A DNA stretch of 13,649 nt from an uncultured Collinsella sp. (GCA_902470895.1 CABRID010000055.1:1-13649); one strand, 5' to 3'. Counted from the first letter of the stretch, positions 6,652 to 13,532 are shown. The notes: a model not told the origin generated them from the letters alone. Made by a program: numbers and translations.

Positions 6652-6703
6652 GCAATTCTCGGTGAAGCAAGAATCCCCTGGCTTTAGCCATGGGGAGTGT
6701 CAA
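6550..6703 (+). ncRNA. Probable omega RNA (reRNA) scaffold of TnpB
   Basis: In characterised IS605 elements the guide RNA is derived from the 3' part of tnpB and the right end, stopping its scaffold at the right-end cleavage site and continuing into flanking DNA as the guide. Here the scaffold would end at TCAA (6700-6703) with the terminal hairpin at 6675-6695, and the guide would be the flank starting at 6704 (ATAATGGTGGGCACGC). The 5' limit given is approximate; it overlaps the tnpB C-terminal codons. Confidence 0.5.
6675..6695 (+). repeat. Right-end subterminal hairpin of the IS605 element
   Basis: CCCCTGGC (6675-6682), loop TTTA, GCCA-T-GGGG (6687-6695) with a single bulged T at 6691. 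The preceding GAAT (6671-6674) and following TCAA (6700-6703) are the guide and cleavage tetranucleotides, identical to those I recall for IS608. Confidence 0.85.
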
Positions 6704-6742
6704 ATAATGGTGGGCACGCAAACGATTGGAGAGCGCATACCT

Positions 6743-7312
6743 ATGTCACAAAGCCAGAAAAAAGAAGCCATCGCCCAGGCGGCCGAGCAGGAGCTCGCAT
6801 CGCTTGCGGGTCGTGGCGTGCGCATCGCAGGTAACGCGTGCTCGCCGATTGTGCTGGTAAAAGGCGATTTGGATGAGGCCGAGCGCTCGGGCGGCGAGCT
6901 TGCCGCAGGCGCGGATGGCGCGGCGCTGCGTAAGGCGCTCGGGGCCATCGGTTATGCGCCCGAGGATTTTTGCGTGCTGGCAAGCGTCGCCGGTGCGGGC
7001 GACGGAACGGTGGCGGTGGGCCATGCCCTGCCGTGCGAGCTGTTCCGCGAGGCGCTCGAGGCGCTGGACCCCGAGGCGGTGCTGTTGCTGGATGATCGTG
7101 CGGCCGATACCATGCGCGAGACCTATGCCGATATGCTCGTGGCGATCGACGACTTCGACACCGCCATGCTCAAGCCCGGCCTGGTCGCCCATGTGCAAGG
7201 GCGCCGCGTGCTCGCGCTCGACGGCTTTGAGGCGGCGCTCACCGACAAGGCCGCCAAGCAGCGCATGTGGGCCTACATTAAACAGCTGACTCCGGCCGCC
7301 GCGCCGCTGTAG
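6743..7312 (+). CDS. Uracil-DNA-glycosylase-fold-like protein without catalytic motifs
   Basis: 189 aa, cytoplasmic, no membrane segment. Residue order resembles family-4 uracil-DNA glycosylases: SPIVLVKGDLDEAERSGGEL (34-53) stands where that family has a strand ending in GEAPG; ALRKALGAIGYAPEDFCVLA (61-80) matches the LLxxxLxxIGLxREDVYI stretch; LDPEAVLLLDDRAADTM (108-124) matches the strand-helix of VIVALGxxAA; GFEAALTDKAAKQRMWAYIK (161-180) matches the HPSxLLxxPxxKxxxWxDLK end. The active-site GEAPG, the Fe-S cysteines and the HPS motif are missing. Catalysis as a glycosylase is therefore unlikely. Start ATG 6743 has GGAGAG nine bases upstream. The IS605 element ends 39 bases upstream. Fold assignment is by eye and moderate. 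Confidence 0.75.
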   Translation: MSQSQKKEAIAQAAEQELASLAGRGVRIAGNACSPIVLVKGDLDEAERSGGELAAGADGAALRKALGAIGYAPEDFCVLASVAGAGDGTVAVGHALPCELFREALEALDPEAVLLLDDRAADTMRETYADMLVAIDDFDTAMLKPGLVAHVQGRRVLALDGFEAALTDKAAKQRMWAYIKQLTPAAAPL

Positions 7313-7372
7313 CGGACCGGCGCTGGCAAGGTGGCCCCGGCGGGCCGAGCATGCCGGCAGCTTGTCGCGTCC

Positions 7373-8650
7373 CTACATCACGGCACGCAGCTCAAATCGG
7401 TCGCCGTGAATGCGGAACTGGCAGTTGCCGTTCATGCGCTCGACGGCGAGCTTAATGCTCTTGGTGCCAAAGCCGTGGCCGGCGTGCTGGGCCACGGGCA
7501 TGCCGTCAACCATACGCGGCGGGCGGTCAAACGTGTTAGAGACCAAAAGCAGCAGCTGCCCGTCTTCGTAGCGCAGGTCCAGATCGACGAATCGTTTGCC
7601 CTGGGGAGCGGCGCTCGCGGCGACGATGGCGTTGTCCAGGGCATTCGAGAGCACGCTAAACAGGTCGACATCGGCCACATGGACGTTCTCTGGCACGGCG
7701 GCGCGCAGGTCGGCGGTGATACCGTTTCGGTTGATATCGGAGCTAAATGACGAAAGCACGATGTTGACCGTTTCGTTGGCACAGTAGCGGCGCACGGCGG
7801 TGCGGTCGTTTGTCTCACAGAGTTCGTTGATGCGCCCGAGCGCCTCGTCGACGTGACCCTCTTCGATTAAAACCGCAAGGCCGCGCAGGAAGTGCCGCAT
7901 GTCATGGCGCAGAACCGAAAGCTCGCGTCCAGATTGACGCCAGGCTTCGAGCTCTTTGATAGCTGCGCTATCGCGGGTCTCGAGCATCCAACGCTCGCGC
8001 TCGGCGGCCTCTTTAGCCTCGTATTCGCGCAGATACACAGCAAGAAACATAAGGTAGAAAGCGCAAAGCGCAAACGCCAAAAACTCAACGGTCACAACCG
8101 AGCCCGAGTGGAACAACGTGGTGTAGACGTTGGTGGCGTAGTCAAAGATGTAATAGACGAGCGGCAGGATGAGCAGAATCTCGAGCTCGGTAGGGCTTTT
8201 GACTGCCAAGCGCGGACCGATGTCGCCGGCCCAGTGCAGCAGGAGCGCAAAGACGGCGACCGTGGTGATAATGCGTGTCGCGTAGTACGCGATTTGCGAG
8301 CCGCAGGCGGCGAGCGCGGCGATGCCCATCCAGTTGCTAAATTGGCAGCTCAGGTACGCGCTGGTGACGCCGAGCATAACGAGCAAAGGGCTCAGCCGAT
8401 AGCGCGCGCACAGATAGATGACGAGCGGCAGATGCACGACGAGCGGATACACCTGTCGAGCGAAAAGTTCGCCGCCAAAGACATTGGCGAGCGCAAAGGC
8501 GGTACCGGTGAGCACGTCAACCGCGATCAGCTCAAGCGCATGACGGCGGTTGATCTCGACCCCGCACAGCGCTGCCGAGGCGAAAACGCCAAAGAGCAGG
8601 GTCGTTGCGTGGTGGATTGCCCAAAGCAGCATTTCGGCCGTGGGGAGCAT
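7373..8650 (-). CDS. Membrane sensor histidine kinase, AgrC/LytS-like (HPK10 type)
   Basis: 425 aa. Residues 1-~205 hold about six hydrophobic membrane segments (for example 8-30, 40-58, 67-83, 88-101, 120-140, 157-178, 187-207) with no extracellular domain, as in peptide-sensing kinases. A coiled-coil linker (YLREYEAKEAAERERWMLE) leads to the H-box LRHDMRHFLRGL with phosphoacceptor H249, the N-box LSNALDNAI (335-342) and the G-box GHGFGTKSI (391-399) of a GHKL ATPase. The start ATG at 8650 overlaps the stop of the response regulator by one base (TGATG), so the two form a coupled pair. The signal is unknown; no autoinducer-peptide gene is seen beside it. It converges on the UDG-like gene, with 60 bases between their stops and no clear terminator. 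Confidence 0.9.
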   Translation of the reverse strand: MLPTAEMLLWAIHHATTLLFGVFASAALCGVEINRRHALELIAVDVLTGTAFALANVFGGELFARQVYPLVVHLPLVIYLCARYRLSPLLVMLGVTSAYLSCQFSNWMGIAALAACGSQIAYYATRIITTVAVFALLLHWAGDIGPRLAVKSPTELEILLILPLVYYIFDYATNVYTTLFHSGSVVTVEFLAFALCAFYLMFLAVYLREYEAKEAAERERWMLETRDSAAIKELEAWRQSGRELSVLRHDMRHFLRGLAVLIEEGHVDEALGRINELCETNDRTAVRRYCANETVNIVLSSFSSDINRNGITADLRAAVPENVHVADVDLFSVLSNALDNAIVAASAAPQGKRFVDLDLRYEDGQLLLLVSNTFDRPPRMVDGMPVAQHAGHGFGTKSIKLAVERMNGNCQFRIHGDRFELRAVM

Positions 8651-9372
8651 CAGTGCCTCCCGCCCTCAAAGCGCGCCGCAAAGTAGGCATCTTGGAACCC
8701 CTGCTTGCAACTGCGTGCCAACGGGATACAGGCGCCCGATCTCATGAAGATCTCCGTGCGGTCAAAGTGATCGATATTGCGCAGGTTGACCTGGTAGCTG
8801 CGGTGGCATTTAAAGAAGGCCGCGTTTTGCTCCAAGCGGTCCTCGACGCTGCGGAACGACTCGAGTGCCTCGATATCGCGTCCGTCGCGCAGGTGGAAGA
8901 CCACGTGCTTGTTGCGCGCCTCGGCATATTCGATGTCGGACAGGCGCAGGGCGTGGTAGCCAAAGGAAGTTTTGATCACGAGCTCGTCGGTTGCCGCCGG
9001 GCGCATGCTCGAAAGCTCGTCGAGTAATCGCGCCAGGCGTTCGTAGGCCACGGGCTTGAGCAGATAGTCGAAGGCGCGGACCTCGTAGGATTCCAGCGCG
9101 AACTCGGGCGACGAGGTGAGGAACACCAGGCGCACGGCGGTGTCGGCCTGGCGCAGTTCGCGTGCGGTGTCCATGCCGTTGACGAGCGGCATGATCATGT
9201 CGAGCAGAATGATGTCGGCGCGCGATGCGGCATGGCGGGCCAGCAGGTCCTCGCCGCGCGTGACGAGCGCAACATCGACCGCCGTGCCCGTCTCGGTCGA
9301 CCAACGGTCGATCATCCGGTGCAGTCTATCTAGAAAAGCGACATCATCGTCGCAGGCGATAATCTTGAGCAT
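8650..9372 (-). CDS. LytTR-family response regulator
   Basis: 240 aa. The receiver domain (1-~120) has the acidic pocket D8-D9, phosphoacceptor D58 in IILLDMIMP, T86 and K106 in AFDYLLKP. The LytTR DNA-binding domain (~130-230) shows the family pattern LRLSDIEYAEARNKHVVFHL and FFKCHRSYQVNLRNI. It is the cognate partner of the downstream histidine kinase (1-nt overlap) and probably a transcription activator. Start ATG at 9372 follows AGGGGG four bases upstream. No 9-bp LytTR direct repeats could be recognised upstream, so its targets cannot be stated. Confidence 0.93.
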   Translation of the reverse strand: MLKIIACDDDVAFLDRLHRMIDRWSTETGTAVDVALVTRGEDLLARHAASRADIILLDMIMPLVNGMDTARELRQADTAVRLVFLTSSPEFALESYEVRAFDYLLKPVAYERLARLLDELSSMRPAATDELVIKTSFGYHALRLSDIEYAEARNKHVVFHLRDGRDIEALESFRSVEDRLEQNAAFFKCHRSYQVNLRNIDHFDRTEIFMRSGACIPLARSCKQGFQDAYFAARFEGGRH

Positions 9373-9579
9373 TCGGCCCCCTTAAGTAGTTCGATTTTGC
9401 CACATCGGGCACGCGCCGCTTGCGGGGGTGCGGACCGTTTGCGCCCCACGGCGTGCAGCTCGCGCCAAGCGGTGTTGCGGTGGCGAAAGATGCCTCCTGC
9501 GCCATCGAGAGCTCAGCTATCCTCAGCTTGCCAGTTCGAAAATGGACCTGCCACATGATTGAATCTTTATTTCAACTTT
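9373..9579. other. Intergenic region between divergent response regulator and nad operon
   Basis: About 290 bases separate the two divergent start codons. The first ~170 (9373-9540) contain no recognisable gene or repeat; short open frames here have no ribosome-binding site. The nadA-proximal part becomes AT-rich (TTGAATCTTTATTTCAAC, 9559-9576) and leads into the dyad and promoter described separately. Confidence 0.6.
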
Positions 9580-9623
9580 ACACCTAGGTTTACAGCTGTC
9601 TTGTCAGCTGTAAACCTAGGTGT
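9580..9623. promoter_or_regulatory. Perfect 19-bp-arm dyad, probable operator of the nad operon
   Basis: Arms 9580-9598 and 9605-9623 are exact reverse complements around the 6-nt centre TCTTGT. It reads ACACCTAGGTTTACAGCTG and back. Its centre (AGCTGTCTTGTCAGCT) is similar in style to NiaR operators as I remember them (GTCTTG(A/T)CA core), and niaR is the last gene of this operon. It contains the proposed -35 and ends one base before the proposed -10, the arrangement of a repressor site. A transcribed hairpin is less likely, since transcription should begin downstream. Confidence 0.75.
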
Positions 9624-9629
9624 CATACT
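9601..9629 (+). promoter_or_regulatory. Proposed nadA promoter
   Basis: TTGTCA (9601-9606, 5 of 6 to -35), a 17-bp spacer and CATACT (9624-9629, 4 of 6 to -10). The start of transcription would be near 9636, giving a leader of about 29 bases. The -35 and spacer lie inside the dyad. Confidence 0.5.
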
Positions 9630-9664
9630 AAAGCCCCAAGATTCGCCAAAAGAGAGGGGCCTTG

Positions 9665-10690
9665 ATGGCACAGAGCGCGAACATGGATGCGTCGGAGCTT
9701 GCACGCGATATCGCGGCCGGCCTAGCATCGGCAACGACGGCAACGGAGCGCGCGGCACTGGTGCCCGCAGAGCTCGTCGAGGCCATTCAGCAACTAAAAA
9801 CCCAACGTGACGCGGTGATCCTGGCGCACTATTACGTGGCGCCCGAGGTCCAAGCCGTTGCCGATTACGTCGGCGATAGCTTCTACCTGGCAAAGCTCGC
9901 CAAAAGCCTGCCGCAGCAGACCATCGTGTTGTGCGGCGTGGAGTTTATGGGCGAGAGCGCCAAGCTGCTCAATCCCACTAAGACCGTGCTGCTGCCCGAG
10001 CCGGGTGCGGACTGTCCCATGGCGCACATGGTCAAGCGCGAGACGGTCGACGCGGCGCGCGCCGACTACGGCGACGACCTGGCTGTCGTCTGTTACGTCA
10101 ACTCCACGGTCGAGATCAAGAGCTGGAGCGACGTGTGCGTCACCAGCTCCAACGCCGTCAAGATCGTGTCCGAGCTGCCGCAGCAGCATATCCTGTTCAT
10201 TCCCGACCAAAACCTGGGCCGCTTCGTAGCCGAGCAGGTGCCGCAAAAGCACGTCATCCTCAACAACGGCTACTGCCCGCGCCATCACATCATCACCGTC
10301 GAGCAGATCGTCGACGCGCAGGAGGCGCACCCCGACGCGCTCGTGCTGGCGCACCCCGAGTGCAAGGCCGACGTTCTGGCCGAGGCCGACTACATCGGCT
10401 CCACCGCCGGTATCATCAAGTATGCCGAGGAGTCCGACGCGAGCGAGTTCATTATCGTGACGGTCCGCGGCGTGCTCTATGAGCTCGAGCGCCGCTGCCA
10501 GGGCACCGGCAAGAAGTTCTACTTCCCCGTGGTGCAGCCCACCTGCGTCAACATGGATCTCATCACGCTCGAAAAGCTCGTGCGCTGCCTGGAGACGGGC
10601 GAGGGCGAGGTGCAGATCGGCGTCTCGGACGAGGCGGCAGACCAGGCCAAGCTCACGCTCGACCGTATGCTCGAGTACGCAGCGCGCTAG
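9665..10690 (+). CDS. nadA: Quinolinate synthase
   Basis: Condenses iminoaspartate with dihydroxyacetone phosphate to quinolinate, second step of de novo NAD synthesis. 341 aa. The three cluster cysteines are placed as in Thermotoga NadA: C117 (GADCPMA), C204 (NGYCPRH), C294 (PTCVNM), spaced 87 and 90 residues, ligating one [4Fe-4S]. Other motifs: VILAHYYVAPEVQ (51-63), DYVGDSFYLA, YVNSTVEIKSWSDVCVTSSNA, HPECKADV, ADYIGSTAGI. Start ATG 9665 has AGGGG five bases upstream; TTG at 9662 and ATG at 9683 are weaker choices. About 50 residues precede the first conserved block, longer than Thermotoga NadA. First gene of nadABC-niaR; the oxygen-sensitive cluster fits an anaerobe. Confidence 0.96.
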   Translation: MAQSANMDASELARDIAAGLASATTATERAALVPAELVEAIQQLKTQRDAVILAHYYVAPEVQAVADYVGDSFYLAKLAKSLPQQTIVLCGVEFMGESAKLLNPTKTVLLPEPGADCPMAHMVKRETVDAARADYGDDLAVVCYVNSTVEIKSWSDVCVTSSNAVKIVSELPQQHILFIPDQNLGRFVAEQVPQKHVILNNGYCPRHHIITVEQIVDAQEAHPDALVLAHPECKADVLAEADYIGSTAGIIKYAEESDASEFIIVTVRGVLYELERRCQGTGKKFYFPVVQPTCVNMDLITLEKLVRCLETGEGEVQIGVSDEAADQAKLTLDRMLEYAAR

Positions 10691-10701
10691 AACAATGTTG
10701 C

Positions 10702-10720
10702 ATGAGGGACGGTCCCTTAT
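10702..10720. repeat. Short palindromic repeat in the nadA-nadB gap
   Basis: ATGAGGGAC and GTCCCTTAT are reverse complements at 8 of 9 positions around a single G (10711). It sits in the 56-base gap between nadA and nadB, upstream of the nadB ribosome-binding site. It shares the AGGGAC word with the large repeat at 3469-3539, so both may belong to one family of extragenic elements, but the similarity is short. An RNA hairpin here could modulate nadB translation or message stability. Confidence 0.6.
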
Positions 10721-10746
10721 GTCACATTACAAGGGAGAGGATTCCT

Positions 10747-12123
10747 GTGGAAACCAAGCAATACCCCGATATGGAGTGCGACGTCGTTATTGCCGGCTGC
10801 GGCGTGGCGGGTCTGTACGCGGCCCTCAATCTGCCGACGAGCACGCGCGTGATCATGCTCTCCAAGGGCGCGGTCGATGAGTGCGATTCGATGCTCGCGC
10901 AGGGCGGCATCTGCGTGCTGCCCGAGGGTTCGGACTACGATGCCTTCTTTGAGGACACCATGCACGCCGGCCACTACGAGAACCGCCGCGAGAGCGTCGA
11001 CATCATGATTCGCTCGAGCCGCTCGGTCATCAACGACCTGCTGGCGATGGGCGTGGATTTTGAGCGCAAGGCCGACGGCAGCCTCGACTTTACCCGCGAG
11101 GGCGCGCACAGCCGTCCGCGCATTGCCTTCCATGCCGACATTACGGGCAAGGAGATCACGACCAAGCTGCTCCAGGCCGTTCGCAAGCTGGACAACGTGC
11201 AGATTTTGGAGCACGTGGCCATGACCGACATCCTGACCGCCGAGCGCGATGGCGCCACGGTGTGCACCGGCGTCGTCGCCGTAGCCGTGGACGAGGACAA
11301 CTCGGTTCGTCCCGCCGACGAGCTGGCAAATGCCGCTGAGGGCGTGCGTGCCGGTAAGCCGTTTAAGATCCATGCCCGCCACACGCTGTGGGCGACGGGT
11401 GGCATTGGCGGCGTGTACGACCACTCGACCAACTACCCGCAGCTCACGGGCGACGCCTGCTACATCGCTCAGGAGCATGGCATTAAGATGGAGCACCTGG
11501 ACTACGTGCAGATCCATCCCACGGGTCTGTTCTCGCCGCAGCCGGGTCGCACGTTCCTGATCAGCGAGAGCTGCCGCGGCGAGGGCGCGATTTTGCTCAA
11601 CGCCGCCGGCGAGCGTTTTACCGACGAGTTGCAGCCGCGCGACGTTGTCGCCGCCGCCATCCGCGAGCAGATGAAGCAGGACGGCACCGAGCACGAGTGG
11701 CTGAGCTTTGCCCCCGTCGAGCGCGACGTGGTGACCGGGCACTTTGCCAATATCCGCGCGCGCTGCCTGGAGGACGGCCGCGACATCTTGGATGAGCCCA
11801 TCCCCGTTACGCCCACGCAGCACTACTTTATGGGCGGCGTGTGGGTCGACAAGGACGGCCGCACCTCGATGCCCGAGCTCTACGCCGCCGGCGAGACGGC
11901 CTGCAACGGCGTTCACGGCAAGAATCGCCTGGCTTCCAACAGCCTGCTCGAGGCGCTGGTCTGGGGTCGTCGCGCCGCGTGGTATATGCGTACCGGCGAG
12001 TCGCTGGCCGTGGAGCAGGCGGGCGAGCCCGCGCTCGATGGCCGTCATCGCGCCCTGAGCGCCGACACCCTGGCAATCGATGATTTGGCCCGTGCCGCCG
12101 GCACGCGGGCCGTGGAGGAGTAG
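10747..12123 (+). CDS. nadB: L-aspartate oxidase (or fumarate-using aspartate dehydrogenating flavoprotein)
   Basis: FAD enzyme that oxidises L-aspartate to iminoaspartate, the substrate of NadA. 458 aa. Seen: dinucleotide-binding GCGVAG (17-22), LAQGGICV (50-57), HPTG with H257, the SCRGEG arginine R277, QHYFMGG with H359, ELYAAGETACNGVHGKNRLASNSLLEALVWG (378-407). It is shorter than E. coli NadB (540), mainly because the C-terminal helical domain after ~410 is reduced to about 50 residues. I chose GTG at 10747 because GGGAGAGG lies six bases upstream; the frame stays open to an ATG at 10702 inside the palindrome, which has no ribosome-binding site. In an anaerobe fumarate is the likely electron acceptor. 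nadC follows after three bases. Confidence 0.95.
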   Translation: METKQYPDMECDVVIAGCGVAGLYAALNLPTSTRVIMLSKGAVDECDSMLAQGGICVLPEGSDYDAFFEDTMHAGHYENRRESVDIMIRSSRSVINDLLAMGVDFERKADGSLDFTREGAHSRPRIAFHADITGKEITTKLLQAVRKLDNVQILEHVAMTDILTAERDGATVCTGVVAVAVDEDNSVRPADELANAAEGVRAGKPFKIHARHTLWATGGIGGVYDHSTNYPQLTGDACYIAQEHGIKMEHLDYVQIHPTGLFSPQPGRTFLISESCRGEGAILLNAAGERFTDELQPRDVVAAAIREQMKQDGTEHEWLSFAPVERDVVTGHFANIRARCLEDGRDILDEPIPVTPTQHYFMGGVWVDKDGRTSMPELYAAGETACNGVHGKNRLASNSLLEALVWGRRAAWYMRTGESLAVEQAGEPALDGRHRALSADTLAIDDLARAAGTRAVEE

Positions 12124-12126
12124 ACC

Positions 12127-12987
12127 ATGAATCCCATTACCATGAAGCTTGTCGTCGATGATCTGATTCTGCAGGCGCTGCGCGAGGACATTACCTTTGA
12201 GGACGTGAGCACGGCGAGCGTGTGTCCCACGGCGCGTCCCGCCACGGTGGAGCTTATCGCCAAGGCCGATGGCATCATCGCGGGCTTGGATGTGTTCGCC
12301 CGTACCTTTGAGCTGCTGGATTCGCAGAGCTCCGTGTTGTTTGATGTCGCGGATGGCGACGAGGTGCACGCCGGCGATCACGTGGGCCAGGTTCGCGGCG
12401 ACGCGCGCGTGCTGCTTTCGGGCGAGCGCGTGGCACTCAACTACCTGCAGCGCATGAGCGGTATCGCCACCTATACGCACAGGATGGCCTCGGCGCTCGA
12501 GGGCACCAAGACGGTGCTCGTCGACACGCGCAAGACCACGCCGGGCATGCGCGTCTTCGAGAAGGCCGCGGTCGAGATCGGCGGCGGCAGCAACCACCGT
12601 TATAACCTGTCGACGGCTGTCATGCTCAAGGACAACCACATCGACGCCGCCGGTGGCGTGGCGCGCGCGATTGAGATGGCGCGCGCCCACGCGTCGTTTA
12701 CCACGACGGTCGAGATTGAGTGCGAGAACCTGGATATGGTGCGCGAGGCCGTGGAGGCCGGTGCCGACATTATCATGTTCGACAACATGACCCATGACGA
12801 CATGGTCGCCGCCATCGAGCTTATCGCCGGTCGCGCCAAGACCGAGTGCTCGGGCAATGTGGACGCCGACAACATTCGCGCCCTGGCTGATCTGGGCGTC
12901 GACTACATTAGCTCGGGCGCCCTGACGCACTCCGCGCCGATCCTCGACCTCTCGCTTAAGCACCTGCGTCTGCTGGACGGTAAATAA
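12127..12987 (+). CDS. nadC: Nicotinate-nucleotide pyrophosphorylase (carboxylating)
   Basis: Converts quinolinate and PRPP to nicotinate mononucleotide, CO2 and pyrophosphate. 286 aa, typical. Motifs: LLSGERVALNYLQRMSGIAT (96-115), DTRKTTPGMR (133-142), GGGSNHRYNL (152-161), KDNH (168-171), EIECEN (196-201), MFDN (217-220) and SSGALTHS (262-269), covering the substrate-binding arginines, lysines and acidic residues of the barrel. Start ATG 12127 is three bases after the nadB stop, with GGAGGAG inside the nadB end six bases upstream; M6 (12142) is possible but not needed. The TAA stop shares its last A with the niaR ATG. Confidence 0.97.
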   Translation: MNPITMKLVVDDLILQALREDITFEDVSTASVCPTARPATVELIAKADGIIAGLDVFARTFELLDSQSSVLFDVADGDEVHAGDHVGQVRGDARVLLSGERVALNYLQRMSGIATYTHRMASALEGTKTVLVDTRKTTPGMRVFEKAAVEIGGGSNHRYNLSTAVMLKDNHIDAAGGVARAIEMARAHASFTTTVEIECENLDMVREAVEAGADIIMFDNMTHDDMVAAIELIAGRAKTECSGNVDADNIRALADLGVDYISSGALTHSAPILDLSLKHLRLLDGK

Positions 12988-13532
12988 TGAACGCCCGCGA
13001 GCGTCGCCGTGCCATCATGGCCGTGCTCGAGGGGGCCAAGGGGCCCGTATCGGGCAGCGCGCTTGCCCGCGAGGTGGGTGTGAGCCGCCAGATCGTGGTG
13101 CAGGACATCGCCCTGCTGCGCGCCGATGGGCACGATATCGTGGCGACCAACCGCGGCTACGTGCTGCAGGAGGCCCCCAGCAGCCCCGCCGTGCCTACGC
13201 GCTTGGTCAAGGTTCGCCACAGCGTGGAGCAGGCGGGCGACGAGCTTACGAGTATCGTCGATGCGGGTGGCGCCGTGCTCAACGTGATCGTCAACCATCG
13301 TGTGTACGGCAAGATCACGGCCGACCTGGACATCCGCAACCGCCGCGATGTCGAGCGCTATCTGCGCGATATCGAGAGCGGCAAGAGCTTTCCGCTGCTT
13401 ACGGTGACGAGTGGTTATCACTTCCATCGCATTGCGGCGGAGGACGAACAGACCCTCGACGAGATCGAGGCGATGCTCAAGGAAAAAGGCTACCTAGCAG
13501 ACCTGATGCCCTACGAAGACGATTTGTCCTAG
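12987..13532 (+). CDS. niaR: NiaR-type niacin-responsive repressor (HTH_11 + 3H domain)
   Basis: Repressor of NAD-synthesis and niacin-transport genes that responds to nicotinic acid in its known relatives (B. subtilis YrxA, Thermotoga TM1602). 181 aa. Residues ~5-60 are a winged helix (RRRAIMAVLEGAKGPVSGSALAREVGVSRQIVVQDIALLR). Residues ~72-170 are a 3H domain: H78 (VRHSVEQAGDEL), H104 (NHRVYG) and H145/H147 (GYHFHRI). With E86 these sit one residue off the metal ligands I recall for TM1602 (79, 87, 146, 148), so the metal site is intact. The start overlaps the nadC stop (TAATG). As last gene of the operon it would control its own synthesis through the dyad at 9580-9623; that link is inferred. 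Confidence 0.92.
   Translation: MNARERRRAIMAVLEGAKGPVSGSALAREVGVSRQIVVQDIALLRADGHDIVATNRGYVLQEAPSSPAVPTRLVKVRHSVEQAGDELTSIVDAGGAVLNVIVNHRVYGKITADLDIRNRRDVERYLRDIESGKSFPLLTVTSGYHFHRIAAEDEQTLDEIEAMLKEKGYLADLMPYEDDLS

Larger units (their letters stand above)
4971..6703 (+). mobile_element. IS605-group insertion sequence (tnpA and tnpB, same direction)
   Basis: A complete-looking 1,733-bp IS200/IS605 element with a Y1 transposase, TnpB and subterminal hairpins rather than inverted repeats. Right end: guide GAAT (6671-6674), hairpin CCCC-TGGC / GCCA-T-GGGG with a bulged T (6675-6695) and cleavage tetranucleotide TCAA (6700-6703); both tetranucleotides equal those I recall for IS608. Left end: guide AAAA (4983-4986), hairpin 4987-5007 with the same CCCC/T-GGGG foot, and target TTAT (4967-4970). 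Swapping the last guide base G (IS608 AAAG, target TTAC) for A predicts a target ending in T, as seen. Arg codons in the element use AGG far more than the neighbours, in keeping with recent transfer. The existence of the element is near certain; the left boundary is inferred. Confidence 0.9.

Noticed and set aside
7313..7372. Bidirectional terminator between the UDG-like gene and the histidine kinase
   Set aside because: Only a 5-bp GC hairpin (GGCCC-CGGC-GGGCC, 7333-7346) without a T-run on either side.
9344..9556. 70-codon minus-strand frame upstream of the response regulator
   Set aside because: Overlaps the response-regulator start and ribosome-binding site in another frame, with no ribosome-binding site of its own.
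9599..9664. NAD+-sensing (nadA motif) riboswitch in the nadA leader
   Set aside because: The leader after the proposed start is only about 29 bases and lacks the tandem hairpin domains of that riboswitch; the upstream dyad fits a protein operator better.
10717..12963. 748-codon open frame on the minus strand across nadB and nadC
   Set aside because: It mirrors high-GC codon structure of strongly supported genes on the plus strand, has no family motifs and a low-complexity His/Gly/Ala-rich product.
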